From contig JAJEKV010000033.1 of NCBI GenBank assembly GCA_021234155.1, positions 15,693,422 through 15,757,421 on the forward strand: a stretch of DNA of 64,000 nt, read 5' to 3'. This document shows, one piece after another, positions 22,609-34,860 of this stretch (position 1 is its first letter; the number at the start of each line of letters is the position of its first letter). This DNA is from Isoetes taiwanensis (Eukaryota > Streptophyta > Lycopodiopsida > Isoetales > Isoetaceae). The notes beneath the pieces were generated by a model that ran no database searches, was not told the origin of the DNA, and saw only the letters and a program-made list of their open reading frames with translations. The translations under genes and the position numbers were made by a program.

Positions 22609-23480
22609 AGGCAGCTTATTTTTTTTGCTAGAAAGTGAGCGTTGTAGTTGAACTTTGGCTGGTGTTTTCATTGGCCTGGGGTTTTCACTGGCCAGTATTT
22701 GATAGAAGCTGGCAGAGAGACAAGCTAGAGAGACAAGCTATGCTGTAAATGATGTTTAAAAGTTGTTAAATGCTTTCCAATTTGAGGTTGCAAAATTGCT
22801 GAAAGTAAATGAGATATTGTTGAAACACTTGAACTATATTTGAAGGGTCTCCAAAATTTTGGTCTTAATGTCCTTTTTATGTAATTTTCTTCTTTGTATG
22901 GCCTTTACTTTCTGTTTCTCACAAAGCCTGCATTTATGTGTCAAAACTCATGTAAATGCATGTGCGAAAGGTCATGTAAATGCATGCATAGTTTTTTATA
23001 TAAGTTATTCTACCATTATTGTTCAAGAAAACAATTGGCTATCGTACAATCTTTGACTTGAGGATGATATCACAACGATTGAATGTTGGCCTCATATGCA
23101 AAATTGACCTGATATTTAGGGTCAAAGAGGTAGCTTCTACTACCATGGGAAAATGGATATGAGAAAATGGATCAACTTTTTTAGGTAGGTGAATAATGTG
23201 GGTTCAAATGACACCAAGATATGTGACACTGGAATTTGTTGACAATACAAAGTTTTAGACCAAATCCTCCCACCTTTTAATTCCATACAATCATAGGGGC
23301 ACATGGTCAAAGAGAATCATTCTTATTTATCATACTTTTTCTTCATCAACCTAACAATGTTATTATGAGTTGGATAAGAACCAACATTGTTGTATAATGC
23401 TTTTGACTTCTTGGTTTGAATGATACCAAGATGGGCGTTACACAAATCTACCCATGTAAGTAACTTAGAAAAGAAAATGT
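22609..23480. other. 3' part of the Helitron-like element, no gene
   Basis: AT-rich. No coding family is recognised. A 15-bp phrase catgtaaatgcatg repeats at ~22,950 and ~22,974. Confidence 0.5.
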
Positions 23481-23509
23481 TGCGCGGCCTTGGCGCGCGT
23501 CAATTCTTG

Positions 23510-23832
23510 TAATAATAAGTTGCATAGGTTATGATGATAATTTGTTTTTTAGTTGATATTTTTCTTCTATTATTGTCTAAATATATACAATAAAGTCTCG
23601 TTTTTTTGTCGTTCTTATTTTTCGTCCTCTCGCGATTCTAAATTGAAACACCAAGGCTTTTCTAATTTCCTTTGAGGTGAGTATTAAAAGAAGGCGAGAA
23701 TTTTGTTTTGTAAGCATGAGTTGACGTGTTGCATTGATATGTAGAAGAAGAGTAATTGAAAAAAACTAGTAACGGGTGCCCGGCGTTGCTTGCATAAAAT
23801 CTGATTCTAAAATGATGTTGCCTCTTGTTGCA
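23510..23832. other. Inter-unit spacer before unit B
   Basis: Matches 50,449-50,803 before unit C. No gene. Around 23,760-23,790 it reads actagtaacgggtgcccggcgttgc; the reverse strand has a hairpin followed by CTAGT, which resembles a Helitron 3' end in minus orientation. The spacer before unit C differs here by ~50 bp. Confidence 0.5.
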
Positions 23833-26550
23833 TTTGGATAATTAATTTTTTTTTTTTTTTCTAGGTGGCCTATTGATTCCTATAACTTTTAGTTTGGGAT
23901 AGTCTCATTTTTTTCGACATGTTTTTTGCATTGGACATGACACTAAAAAGAGGGGCATTAATATATGTTTTGTGGTGACTTGCTCTAGAATTGGGCATGT
24001 ACGTAGAAATTTTGCCCTAAGCCTAGATAACATCCAATTATAAACATAGCGATCTAAAAAAATATTCTAATATGGACCTTAGTGACAACCATAATAATAT
24101 ATAAATATCAACACATTTGTGTTGAATTTGCTCTATTTTTTTCAATGAGACCAAACTTGGACAAAATTCCTTAAGAATGATTCCATTCTTTGAAAGAAGT
24201 TACAATGCACATGATAAATTAAATTGCACAAAAAAAAAAAAAAACCCATCAAATTACCTTGGAAGATACTGAATCTGGATTGTTGAGACAACACACAATC
24301 CATGGTATTATTCTTTCTGAACTCCAAAGAACTAAAATGCCTTCTCTTTAGATAGATAAACTATATAATATCAATCGGTTGAAAAGCATTGAGAAGCTGT
24401 TTAAAACAAAACACACAATTCTAGGAATTGAAGTGAAGAGGTCAACAAAACAAAGTCCTTAGCGAGTATATTGTCTTGAAGGCGGCATTCTAGAAAGCCA
24501 AATGAACTTTTATTACGTTCCTAGAAGCTTGATGTTTCCACCATTTGATATGGTACAAAGCTAAAAGAAGCATTAGTTGGAGAATTCCAGCATTTGATGC
24601 ATTACATGGCCTATGCATTACACGACTTCTAATGGAATATAATGGTAAAGGTAAGACTCATGGATGAGCAGAAAAAAAAAAGATAAAGACAAAAATGAAC
24701 CCCAAAGTTGAGGGCTCTGGAACGGATGTAATATGCCCACAATCTGTACAAAAGATTTGGTACGATGCATTTTTAAATGTGAAGATCTCTTACACCAATC
24801 TCTATTAGATGCACCGAGATACATTTGAAAGCAAAACAGCACGATTAATAAGAAAGATTCAAAAGTTTCATATTTTTACTTTTGGCAAGAAAACAAATTA
24901 TTAACGTGAATTAGAAAGAGTTGTAAAAAAAATATAAGTGTTGCTCTTCTATTCTATTCTATTCTATTCTTTTGATCAAACTGTCATTAAGTAGCATTAC
25001 AAACCTAGAGCGATAGACCTTAATGGAGCATATATGACATTAAGAGTTGGTAGATACAACCATCTCAAAGTTCCAAACCATTACAAATACGGGGGATCAA
25101 AAAATAAGTGAAAATATATCTGGTTCCTTGTGTGTCAATCCTCTTTCGCTACATTAGATTTGTTGGATGCCATGTTTATTTTGCTTCACACCTGCATGAC
25201 ATCTTCAACAGACACCAACGGGTATACATAAACAAAATTTGCATGCTCCCAAACAAGAGGCCTGGTGCCAGTTTAATTCTAGTCCCCCAAAGGAGAATCG
25301 AACAATTTCCAAAGACTTCAGTATCTTACATAAGGCCAATCATTTATTAATATACTCAGAAATAAAAAATGAGCTCAGTAAACCTCAGGCTCATTACTTG
25401 TCCCATTTGTCGAGAGCATGTTTGCGTATGCAAGCCTTTGCACACACACTTATAAGAAACAAAACACTAAAGTAGATCCTTTTTCAATGTAATCTGAGCA
25501 CATAACATAAATTGGTGGCGCTTTTTAGCTACCTTGTGAAACTTTAAATATGTGATTTTAAGAAATTGCATCAATGGCCACATTATTGTAGAAATAGAGT
25601 TAGTTGGATTTGTGGACGGACAAATATAGACATTCATCAGTGAGCATGAAAACATGTTTTAAGGCCATAAATATTTACATGTGGATGTTAAGCAATCTGT
25701 TTCCTAGCTATATCCTAGATATCTAGCTATATCCTAGGACAAACCCAAACAACTTCAGGAAACATTCATGTTGAGGAAGAAAATAACATTGAGTAGAGTG
25801 AGTGGAGCCAGCCAACTTCAAGCAAAAGCATTCATATTTATCTTGTCGGGGATTACGCACATGGCTTGCATGCTTTTGTCTTTATTCGGTCGGGTTTCTA
25901 AATCAGGGTTTGATCTAAGGCGTATGCTTATGATTCCATGGAAGTCGAGATAGTATAAACCTTCTATTTGGTACACTCAAATTCTCAAAATTAAGGAATG
26001 GAACAAAAGAAGTGTCTAAGATGCTTGTAAAAGTTCTGATATATATTGAAAATGGTTACATACAAATTTGGTTACATACAAATTTGTGATTGTATTAGAT
26101 ACAAGTTCTACACTTTATATGGAGTAAGACCTATTAGAGAAAGTACGTATCATCTTTTTCTTATAATGTATTTTTCATTGTGTCATGTTTGTACACTTTC
26201 CATTACTGCCTAAGTATCAGCCAGACTAATTAGGTATAGACTTGTAATTACGTGTACAATGAAGCTTATCCAATTGGTAACAATTACAATTTATTGTTTG
26301 CTCACATGTAGCGAGGTCATAAATTGCTATGCCATGTCTATGAATTCTGGAGGCTAAGACCTACTTGTTCCTTATTCTTGATCTCACCAAGCAAACATGT
26401 TGTCTTTGACCATGTCCTTTTTTCAACTCCACTAGTCTAAGATGTGGTGGGTGTCTTTGACATCACATCCGTTGGTCTTGTTCGGTTGAATTATGCATCA
26501 CAACTGGTACTGAATACAGTTAGCATGGCATCATAAATGATTTTAAATTC
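23833..26550. other. AT-rich noncoding start of unit B
   Basis: Counterpart of 893-3,650, with poly(A) ~24,230 and TTCTA repeats 24,947-24,970. No gene seen. Confidence 0.6.
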
Positions 26551-26558
26551 TCTTGCAG

Positions 26559-26648
26559 ATATTGCTGAAGTGCAGAATGTTTTATCTTCATATAATAAGC
26601 TACAAGAAAATGGCATGAAAGTTCCAATTTGGGTGGTTGCAGAAAATT
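26559..26648 (+). pseudogene. Exon-like coding fragment, unit B, cut by the CACTA element
   Basis: The cleanest copy: acceptor tctcttgcag, then IAEVQNVLSSYNKLQ and WVVAEN. The CACTA element interrupts it right after aaaatt. The remainder continues at 34,883 as accgattttctggatg. Confidence 0.4.
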
Positions 26649-26659
26649 CACTACAAGGG

Positions 26660-27005
26660 ATCAACGTCGATAATCGATATTTGTCCGTCGATTGTCGACC
26701 TAAACGGGTCGACAATCGACGGTCAACGTCGATCGTCTACGTTGACCAGTCAAACGTCGACCGGTGACCATTGAACGTCGATCATCGACGTTCAGTTGGA
26801 GTGACGTGTCGCCTTTGGCCTCGTGGCATGCCTACCTGGTCGCCCGACGACCGCGTGGCTGTACTCGCGTGGCGTAGAACGTCGATCATCGACGTTGTGT
26901 CGATGATGACATGGCATGCGTGGCCTGGCCGATGCCTACGTGGTCCCTCAGTGCCAGGGTGGCTGTGCGCGTGGCGTGGAACGTCGATCATCGACGTTGT
27001 GTCGA
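26660..27005. repeat. Left subterminal repeats of the CACTA element
   Basis: Several copies or variants of the palindrome AACGTCGATCATCGACGTT, within two larger ~115-bp imperfect repeats (each ending cgtggcgt(a/g)gaacgtcg). Comparable arrays bind transposase cofactors in En/Spm. Confidence 0.8.
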
Positions 27006-27049
27006 GATGAAGTTGAATGTGTGGTCTGGCCGAGGTTTGAAGTTGAATG

Positions 27050-30000
27050 TGTGTTTCTTTCTTTTGCGAAACCGACCTTGTAACTTGCTCCCTAGGGTAA
27101 TTTCGCCATTCCGGACGATTTGGCAGGGTCAATTTGCCATTCCGGAGCCTCCCCGTGCGGAACGACAAGACACCTGCGGGTTTCTACAAGGCCAACTCCG
27201 GGGCGCCCATGGTTTGACAAGTTCTCCCGGACCGATCTGGAATCTTTTGGGCCTTCCCCAAGAGGGGCCCCCCGAACGGAGGATCCAACGGTCCGGATAG
27301 GGGAACCGGCTCAGAAGGGTGGTCATTAGCGTGCGGCCCCGGGGCCCCAGAAGGGCTGCCTCGGGAACTTTTTTGGATCCCGCCTCTTGGGGTCCGGACT
27401 CTCCCCTCTTGTGAGGGATCCCTGCAAGGTCCTGGCCTCGTTTGACTTGGGGAAGGGTGCCAGCTCGGTTGCCCTGCAACGGGCTGCCCCGACCGTTCTA
27501 ATGCTAACCCTTTGACCTAGACCTTCTCCCTCGGTTTGAAAATTGGGTAGTGTTGGAGATGGATTAGGAATCCAGCTGGCAAAAAATCAGAATTTATTTT
27601 CGTACAATGCATTAATTGCGAATTTATGAATGTCTTGCCACTGCAAAAGCGCCCCGCGACTTCTACTTGCCACATCGGGAGGAGGACAGGCCCAAACTCC
27701 GCTCCGGCCGGTTCCCCTTGCTCATTATTCTCCTCGCTGCGGCTTCTGAAGCCCGTCCCAAGTGCAACAGACCAAGTCTCGGCCCCCAAAAAGCAAACCC
27801 TTCTAGAACCTGGCAACCCACAGGGTTTACGTTTTGGAGGCCCTCTCCTTGTCAGATTCGGGCGGGACCTTGCGCCGTGACTTGACGTGGAGTGGGGGTG
27901 TTGACGCCAGAGCACGGACCCTAAAATCCCCCCGGAAGCTGCTTGCCCCGAATTTCCTCTCCCCAAGGCCCTGGGGACGGACGGGCGACCTCCCCTCTCC
28001 GGAATCGCGATTTGGCTCTGCCAATGGACTCAGAACGTCGACATTGCCCTAGGGACCAAGTTAAAGGGGCGAAGACCACCCGACCTCCAAGAAGCGCCAA
28101 AGTAGCTCACTTCCATCACACTCGTAGTCAATTGGCCTAGGATGTGGATGCGGGATACTGTCGTGGAGGGCATGAGTGTTTCTTTCTTTTGCAAAACTGA
28201 CCTTGTAACTTGCTCCCTAGGGTAATTTCGCCATTCCGGACGATTTGGCAGGGTCGATTTGCCATTCCGGAGCCTCCCGGTGCAGAACCACAAGACAACT
28301 GCCCGGTTTCTACAAGGCCGACCTCGGGGCGCCCAGCGGGTTTGACAAGTTCTCCCGACCGATCTGAATCTTTTTGGGCCTTCCCGAAGAGGGGCCCTGA
28401 GCGGAGGATCCAACGGTCCGGATAGGGGAACCGGGCTCGGGAGGGTGGTCATTAGCGTCACGGCCCGGGGGAGCGGCGCCAGAAGGGCTGCCTGGGAACT
28501 TTTTGGATCCCGCCTCTTGGGGGTCCTGGACTCTCCCCTCTTGTGAGGGATCCCCGCAAGGTCCTCGGCCTCGTTTGACTTGGGGAAGGGTGCCACTCGG
28601 TTGCCACAACGGGCTGCCCCGGACCGGATTCTAATGCTAACCCTTTGACCTAGACCTTCTCCTAAAAAATTTGAAAATTGGGCTGTGTGTTTGGAGATGG
28701 ATTAGGAATCCACCGGCAAAAATCAGAATTTATTTTAAGCATAATGCATTAATTGCGAATTTATGAATGTCTTGCCACCGCAAAAAGCGCCCGACTTCTA
28801 CTTGCCACATCGGGAGGAGGACAGGCCCAAACTCCGGCCCGTCCGGTTCCCTTGCTCCGTGATTCTCGGATCGCGACTCGCCAGTCCCAAGTGCAATGGA
28901 CAAGTCTCGGCCCCAAAACGCAAACCCTTCTAGAACCCGGCAACCCACGGGGTTTACGTTTTGGAGACCCTCTCCTTGTCAGATTCGGACGGGACCTTGC
29001 GCCGTGACTTGACGTGGAGTGGGTGTGTTGACGCCAGAGCACGGACCCTAAAATCTGCTTGCCCCGAATTTCCTCTCCCCAAGGCCCTGGGGACGGACGG
29101 GCGACCTCCCCTCTCCCGGATCGCGATTTGGCTCGCCAATGGACTCGAACGTCGACATTGCCCCGGGGACCAAGTTCCGTGGCCAGAAGACCACCCGACC
29201 TCCAAGAAGCGCCAAAGTAGCTCACTTCCATCACACTCGTAGTCAATTGGCCTAGAATGTGGATGCGGGATACTGTCGTGGAGGGCATGAGTGTTTCTTT
29301 CTTTTGCAAAACCGACATTGTAACTTGCTCCCTAGGGTAATTTCGCCATTCCGGACGATTTGGCAGGGTCGATTTGCCATTCCGGAGCCTCCCCCGAACC
29401 ACAAGACACTGCGGTTTTCTACAAGGCCGACCACCTCGGGGGCCCGCGGTTTGACAAGTTCTCCCGGACCGATCTGGAATCTTTTGGGCCTTCCCAAGAG
29501 GGGCCCCCGAATCGGAGGATCCAACGGTTGGATAGGGGAACCGGGCTCGGGAGGGTGGTCATTAGCGTCAGCCCCCCGGGAGCGCCGCCAGAAGGGCTGC
29601 CTCGGGAACTTTTTGGATCCCGCCTCTTGGGGTCCTGGGACTCTCCCCTCTTGTGAGGATCCCCCGCAAGGTCCCCGCCTCGTTTGACTTGGGGAAGGGT
29701 GCCACTCGGTTGTTCCCAACGGGCTGGCTGCCCCACCGTTCTAATGCTAACCCTTTGACCTAGACCTTCTCCTCCGAAAATTTCAAAATTGGGTAGTGTG
29801 CGGAGATGGATTAGGAATCCAGGCCGCAAAAATCAGAATTTATTTTCGCATACAATGCATTGATTGCGAATTTATGAATGTCTTGCCATCGCAAAAGCCC
29901 CCCCGACTTCTACTTGCCACATCGGGAGGAGGACAGGCCCAAACTCCGCTCCGTCGGTTCCCCTTGCTCCGTATTCTCTGGCTGCGGCTTCTCGGCCAGT

Positions 30001-32371
30001 CCTGGCACAACGTACCAAGTCTCGGCCCCAAAACGCAAACCCTTCTAGAACACGGCAACCCACCCGGGGTTTCGTTTTGGAGGCCCTCTCCTTGTCGATT
30101 CGGAAGGGACCTTCTTGCTCGCGGACTTGACGCGGGAGTGGGGGTGTTGAGGCCGTGAGCACGGACCCTAAAATCCCCCTAAGCTGCTTGCCCCGATTCC
30201 CTCTCCCCAAGGCCACGATCCGACGGGCGACCTCCCCTCTCCGGAATCGCGATTTGGCTCTGCCAATGGACTCATAACGTCGACATTGCCCTAGGGACCA
30301 AGTTCCGTGGCCAGAAGACCACCCGACCTCCAAGAAGCGCCAAAGTAGCTCACTTCCATCACACTCGTAGTCAATTGGCCTAGGATGTGGATGCGGGATC
30401 TTGTCGTGGAGGGCATGAGTGTTTTTTTCTTTGCAAAACCGACCTTGTAACTTGCTCCCTAGGTAATTTCGCCATTCCTGGACGATTTGGCGGTGGTCGA
30501 TTTTGCCATTCCGGAGCCTCCCGGTGCCGAACCACAAGACATCATGGTTTTCTACAAGGTCGACCTCCCGGGGCGCCCCGCTTTGACAAGTTCTCCCGGA
30601 CCGATCTGGAATCTTTTGGGCCTTCCCAAGAGGGGCCCCCGAATCCAGGATCCAACGGTCGGATAGGGGAACCGGGCTCCGGGAGGGTGGTCATTAGCGT
30701 GCAGCCCCGGGGGAGCCGGCGCCAGAAGGGCTGCCTCGAACTTTTGGATCCCGCCTCTTGGGGTCCTGGACTCTCCCCTCTTGTGAGGGATCCCCGCAAG
30801 GTCCCGGCCTCGTTTGACTTGGGGAAGGGTGCCAGCTCTGTTTTTCCGCAATCGGGCTGCCCCGACCGTTCTAATGCTAACCCTTTGACCTAGACCTTCT
30901 CCGAAAATTTCAAAAATTGGGCTGTGTGCTGGAGATGGATTAGGAATCCAGCTGGCAAAAAATCAGAATTTATTTTCGTACAATGCATTAATTGCGAATT
31001 TATGAATGTCTTGCCACTGCAAAAGCGCCCCCCGACTTCTACTTGCCACATCGGGAGGAGGACAGGCCCAAACTCCTCGCCCGTCCGGGCCCCTTGCTCC
31101 GTATTCTCTACAGCAGCTTCGGCCAGGTCCCAAGTACAACAGACCAAGTCTCGGCCCCCAAAACGCAAACCCTTCTAGAACCTGGCAACCCACAGGGTTT
31201 ACGTTTTGGAGGCCCTCTCCTTGTCAGATTCGGGCGGGACCTTGCGCCGTGACTTGACGTGGAGTGGGGGTGTTGACGCCAGAGCACGGACCCTAAAATC
31301 CCCCCGGAAGCTGCTTGCCCCGAATTTCCTCTCCCCAAGGCCCTGGGGACGGACGGGCGACCTCCCCTCTCCAGAATCGCGATTTGGCTCTGCCAATGGA
31401 CTCAGAACGTCGACATTGCCCTGGGGACCAAGTTCCGTGGCCAGAAGACCACCCGACCTCCAAGAAGCGCCAAAGTAGCTCACTTCCATCACACTCGTAG
31501 TCAATTGGCCTAGGATGTGGATGCGGGATACTGTCGTGGAGGGCATGAGTGTTTCTTTCTTTTGCAAAACCGACCTTGTAACTTGCTCCCTAGGGTAATT
31601 TCGCCATTCCGGACGATTTGGCAGGTCGATTTGCCATTCCGGAGCCTCCCCGGTGCCCGAACGACAAGACACTGCGGTTTCTACAAGGCCGACCTCAGGA
31701 CGCCCCGCGGTTTGACAAGTTCTCCCGGACCGATCTGGAATCTTTTGGGCCTTCCCGAAGAGGGGCCCCTGAACGGAGGATCCAACGGTCGGATAGGGGA
31801 ACCGGGCTCCGGGAGGGTGGTCATTAGCGTGCAGCCCCTCCCGGGAGCGCCAGAAGGGTCAGCTGCCTCGGGAACTTTTTGGATCCCGCCTCTTGGGGTC
31901 CTGGACTCTCCCCTCTTGTGAGGGATCCCCCAAGGTCCCTCGCCCTCGCTTTGACTTGGGGAAGGGTGCCACCGGGTTGTTGTTCGCACGGGCTGCCCCG
32001 ACCGCTCTAATGCTAACCCTTTGACCTAGACCTTCTCCTAAAAATTTCAAAATTGGGCATGTGGCCGAGATGGATTAGGAATCCAGCTGGCAAAAAATCA
32101 GAATTTATTTTCGTACAATGCATTAATTGCGAATTTATGAATGTCTTGCCACTGCAAAAGCGCCCCCCGACTTCTACTTGCCACATCGGGAGGAGGACAG
32201 GCCCAAACTCCGCTCCGTCAGTTCCCCTTGCTCCGTATTCTCGGCTGCAGCTTCTCCGTCCCAAGTTACCTTGAGACCAAGTCTCGGCCCCCAAAACGCA
32301 AACCCTTCTAGAACCTGGCAACCCACAGGGTTTACGTTTTGGAGGCCCTCTCCTTGTCAGATTCGGGCGGG
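27050..32371. repeat. GC-rich tandem array, ~1.12 kb unit, about 4.7 copies
   Basis: The anchor cgaccttgtaacttgctccc recurs at ~27,072, 28,198, 29,312, 30,440 and 31,570, giving periods of about 1,114-1,130 bp. Each unit also shares ccattccggacgatttggc, a run gaatttattttcgtacaatg and ggcctaggatgtggatg. The array ends abruptly after cagattcgggcggga. It is clearly more GC-rich than its surroundings. Long minus-strand frames (up to ~220 codons) recur per unit but with frameshifts between units and no family match. Confidence 0.88.
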
Positions 32372-32504
32372 ATAGAACTAGATGTGAAGCGGCCAAGCTC
32401 TTGTTGCCTCAACCAAGAATATTTGAAGCGGCTAGGGTTTTGGATGTCAGGGTTTTTGCTTCAATTCGAACCTTTGTAGGTACAATTAACTTTTTTTTTT
32501 TGGC

Positions 32505-32606
32505 CAACGTCGATATTGACCGTTTTGTCGGTATATCCGTCGATCATCGACGTTTATACAGAACGTCGATTATCGACGTCGCGACGTCGATTATCGACGT
32601 TGCTCT
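32505..32606. repeat. Internal cluster of the CACTA palindrome
   Basis: At least three copies of the CGTCGATNATCGACG type stand together ~2.3 kb inside the right end, just after the tandem array. Subterminal repeats normally sit only at the ends. The cluster may mark the promoter side of a lost transposon gene or the end of a nested or earlier element. Confidence 0.7.
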
Positions 32607-32759
32607 GTAATATTTCCGAAACAGGGCGGAAAACCCGTGACCTATTTCGAGCAAGCAAGAAACTTGGAGGAGCATTTATTCCGGCGATTTTTGGCGCCCA
32701 TCGGTCTTGAAGCCCATTTCCTTTGCCAAGCAAGCTCCAGAAGGTATGTGCTTGGATCA

Positions 32760-33240
32760 ACCATCTCTTTTTTTGAATCCATGCTTGTTTTTTTCCAAGT
32801 TTTAGGGATTTATGTTCTTGTTGTTTGTTCTTCCCATTCTCATCAATCTTGGCCTCTTTTAGTTAATTCTTCCATCCCCTTTCCATTTTGATCCCTTCCA
32901 ATGTTTCTATCCTCATATTTGCCATGCCTTTTTTTATTCTTGCTTCTTTGCTCTTCCAAATTCTTGCTTCTTCTTCCTTCTTCCAAATCCCTCCCTCTTC
33001 TATATTCTTTTCCGAATTCTTACATCCCTTTCTCTCATCATCTCTTCCTCTATTTCTTCTTCTTCTTCTATTTTTTCTTCATCATCCTCCTCCACTTTTT
33101 CTTCTTCTTCCTCTTCCTCCTCCATTCTTCTTCTTCGAATTCTTTTTCACCATTCGTTTTTCCTCTTCGATTCTTCCTCTATTATTTTCTTCGTCGATGA
33201 AGGACGGCTTCCTTTGTTTTTGTTTTTTTCTTTTTTTAAT
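32760..33240 (+). repeat. Pyrimidine-rich (TTC/CTT) tract
   Basis: Almost pure pyrimidines on the plus strand for several hundred bases, yielding Phe/Leu/Ser-rich frames (32,888-33,253 and 32,901-33,200) that reflect composition, not a protein. Confidence 0.8.
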
Positions 33241-33638
33241 GCAAGGTCGATGAACGACCTTGCAATGTTTTGTTTCTTACTTAGTTTAATATTTTTTTCT
33301 AACCATTGGATGTCTTGTTTTGCATGCATAACTCCTAACAAAATGCGTTGCTTTTGCGAACGACAACGAACACCTTGTACTTATTCCAGGAAAGAATTTA
33401 TTTTTAATACGTTTAAGTTTAATGCTTTGTTTAGGTTTAAAAAAAACTTGGGGAGACTTGGGCAAGGGGCATGGTCGACTCCACCTTGAGTGGAGGGGAC
33501 TAAGTGCTTCGGGTCCAAGCTCACCTACTACTCTTGTAAATTTATTTGCTAATGTATTTAGGTTAATCCACGAATCCTTTTTTTCTTTGTATTTTTTTAT
33601 GCATTGCCGATAAAATTAGTTTAATTTGGTTTGTAGGT

Positions 33639-33812
33639 ATGGCCCCAAATGTGAAGACACAAATGCTTAGTGAGATTAGACGTGTGCTCATAAATGAGAT
33701 ATGTGCCAACGAAAGTCCCGACAGGGAGACACAAACTGGTCAACGTCTCGACCATTTTGTAAGGCATGTCCATTGTGCAGAACAAGGCTGCTTAACTTTT
33801 TATGCAGAGTAG
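33639..33812 (+). pseudogene. Small exon-like frame in the CACTA element, 57 codons
   Basis: After the acceptor-like tttggtttgtag, an ATG opens a frame MAPNVKTQMLSEIRRVLINE through RETQTGQRLDHF, ending with TAG at 33,810. A second short frame (33,862-33,960, MDTNPFMEALKAEK onward) follows ~50 bp later. They could be remnants of a TNPA-like gene, but no known motif is visible. Confidence 0.3.
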
Positions 33813-33960
33813 CTAACTAACACATTTTTCTCCTTTCCTTTCTTATGGGCCACCTGCAAAGATGGATACGAATCCTTTCATGGAAGCGCTAAAAGCTGAA
33901 AAATGCATATTTTTGAGACAAAAGAGAACGACTTATCGGAACCTCCGAACACTAAGTTAA

Positions 33961-34500
33961 GCATGAAGGTTTTTGCTACATGTTTCTTTGTTATGCTGCG
34001 ACCTGCTCTTACTCTATGCTTTTCTTCTATCTGCCCAGTCTAACTTTTCTTCTCCTTATTTGGTTTCTCTTCATTGCAGGTGCATAGACAAGAATAGAGC
34101 TTATGGCTTCATCTGAGGAAGCACGAAAATAAAGAGAAGGAATAATTTTATTAGAGGAAGGTACGCCTTTGTTCAATTTATTTTTTGTAGACTCAGCTAC
34201 AAGTATTTTCATGGCATGAGCCATTATTTTTATATGTTTTTCATTTCCTGCTTCTCAATTTAAGAACGATCTTTAATTGATTAATTTAGATTTTAGTTGA
34301 TTTTAATTAGATTTTAATTGATTAATTTAGATTTCTCCAAATATTTTATTTGATAAATAAAATTCGAAGTCTTTACAACTTAATATGTCTTAAATTGCAC
34401 CCAATTTGATGCATGGTTTATGTTTTTTATTTTTAAATTTTTTTGAAAAAAAAATAATTTTTTTAATTTTTTTAAAATTTTTTTTTTATATAAATATTTA
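33961..34500. other. AT-rich right interior of the CACTA element
   Basis: No gene. Around 34,280-34,330 a phrase gattttaattgattaatttaga is duplicated, and 34,430-34,490 is almost pure A/T. Confidence 0.6.
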
Positions 34501-34501
34501 G

Positions 34502-34860
34502 AGACGTCGATGATCGACGTCCAGTGGACATAACAGGTGTCCGCCACGTGGCACGGCGGCGCGGGGTGTGCCACGTCACTGCCCACTGAACGTCGATGAT
34601 CGACGTTCAGCGTGGCGGACACCGTGGCATCGCCACGTCACGGAGGCCAGCGTGGCATCGCCGTGGCATCGCCTCGTCACGGATCGTCGATCATCGACGA
34701 TCCACCGTCGAGCATCGACGTCGCGATTTCGACACGTATTTCGACCGTGTTTCGACGATGATCGACGGTCTTCAGTCGGTATGACGGTTTAGGGTCGACC
34801 TTTGAACGTCGATGATCGACGATGCATCGACGTTGCATCGTCGATATAGACGTCGAAAGG
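34502..34860. repeat. Right subterminal repeats of the CACTA element
   Basis: Six or more copies or variants of ACGTCGATGATCGACGT, in the opposite sense to most of those at the left end, separated by gtggcatcgcc-type repeats. Confidence 0.85.

Larger units (their letters stand above)
19499..23509 (+). mobile_element. Helitron-like element carrying gene fragments
   Basis: The paralogous junction at 50,448/50,449 is uninterrupted (tgtgtct then taataataag). Here the same two halves are split by 4,011 bp without target duplication. The insert begins TCTAAACATATA and ends with a GC hairpin (GCGCG, cctt-type loop, GCGCGC at ~23,482-23,499) ten bases before the terminal CTTG. A 5' TC, 3' hairpin and no target duplication are Helitron traits. 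The 3' end is CTTG rather than CTRR and the insertion is between T and T rather than A and T, so the assignment is not certain. No Rep/helicase gene is present, so the element is non-autonomous. Splice-bounded gene fragments lie within. Confidence 0.6.

Noticed and set aside
27129-32396. Many open frames of 100-220 codons on both strands in the GC-rich array
   Set aside because: They follow from few stops in GC-rich DNA, repeat with the ~1.12 kb period, shift frame between units and show no family motif.
32888-33253. Phe/Leu-rich membrane protein frames
   Set aside because: The DNA is a simple pyrimidine tract; both overlapping frames are equally hydrophobic.
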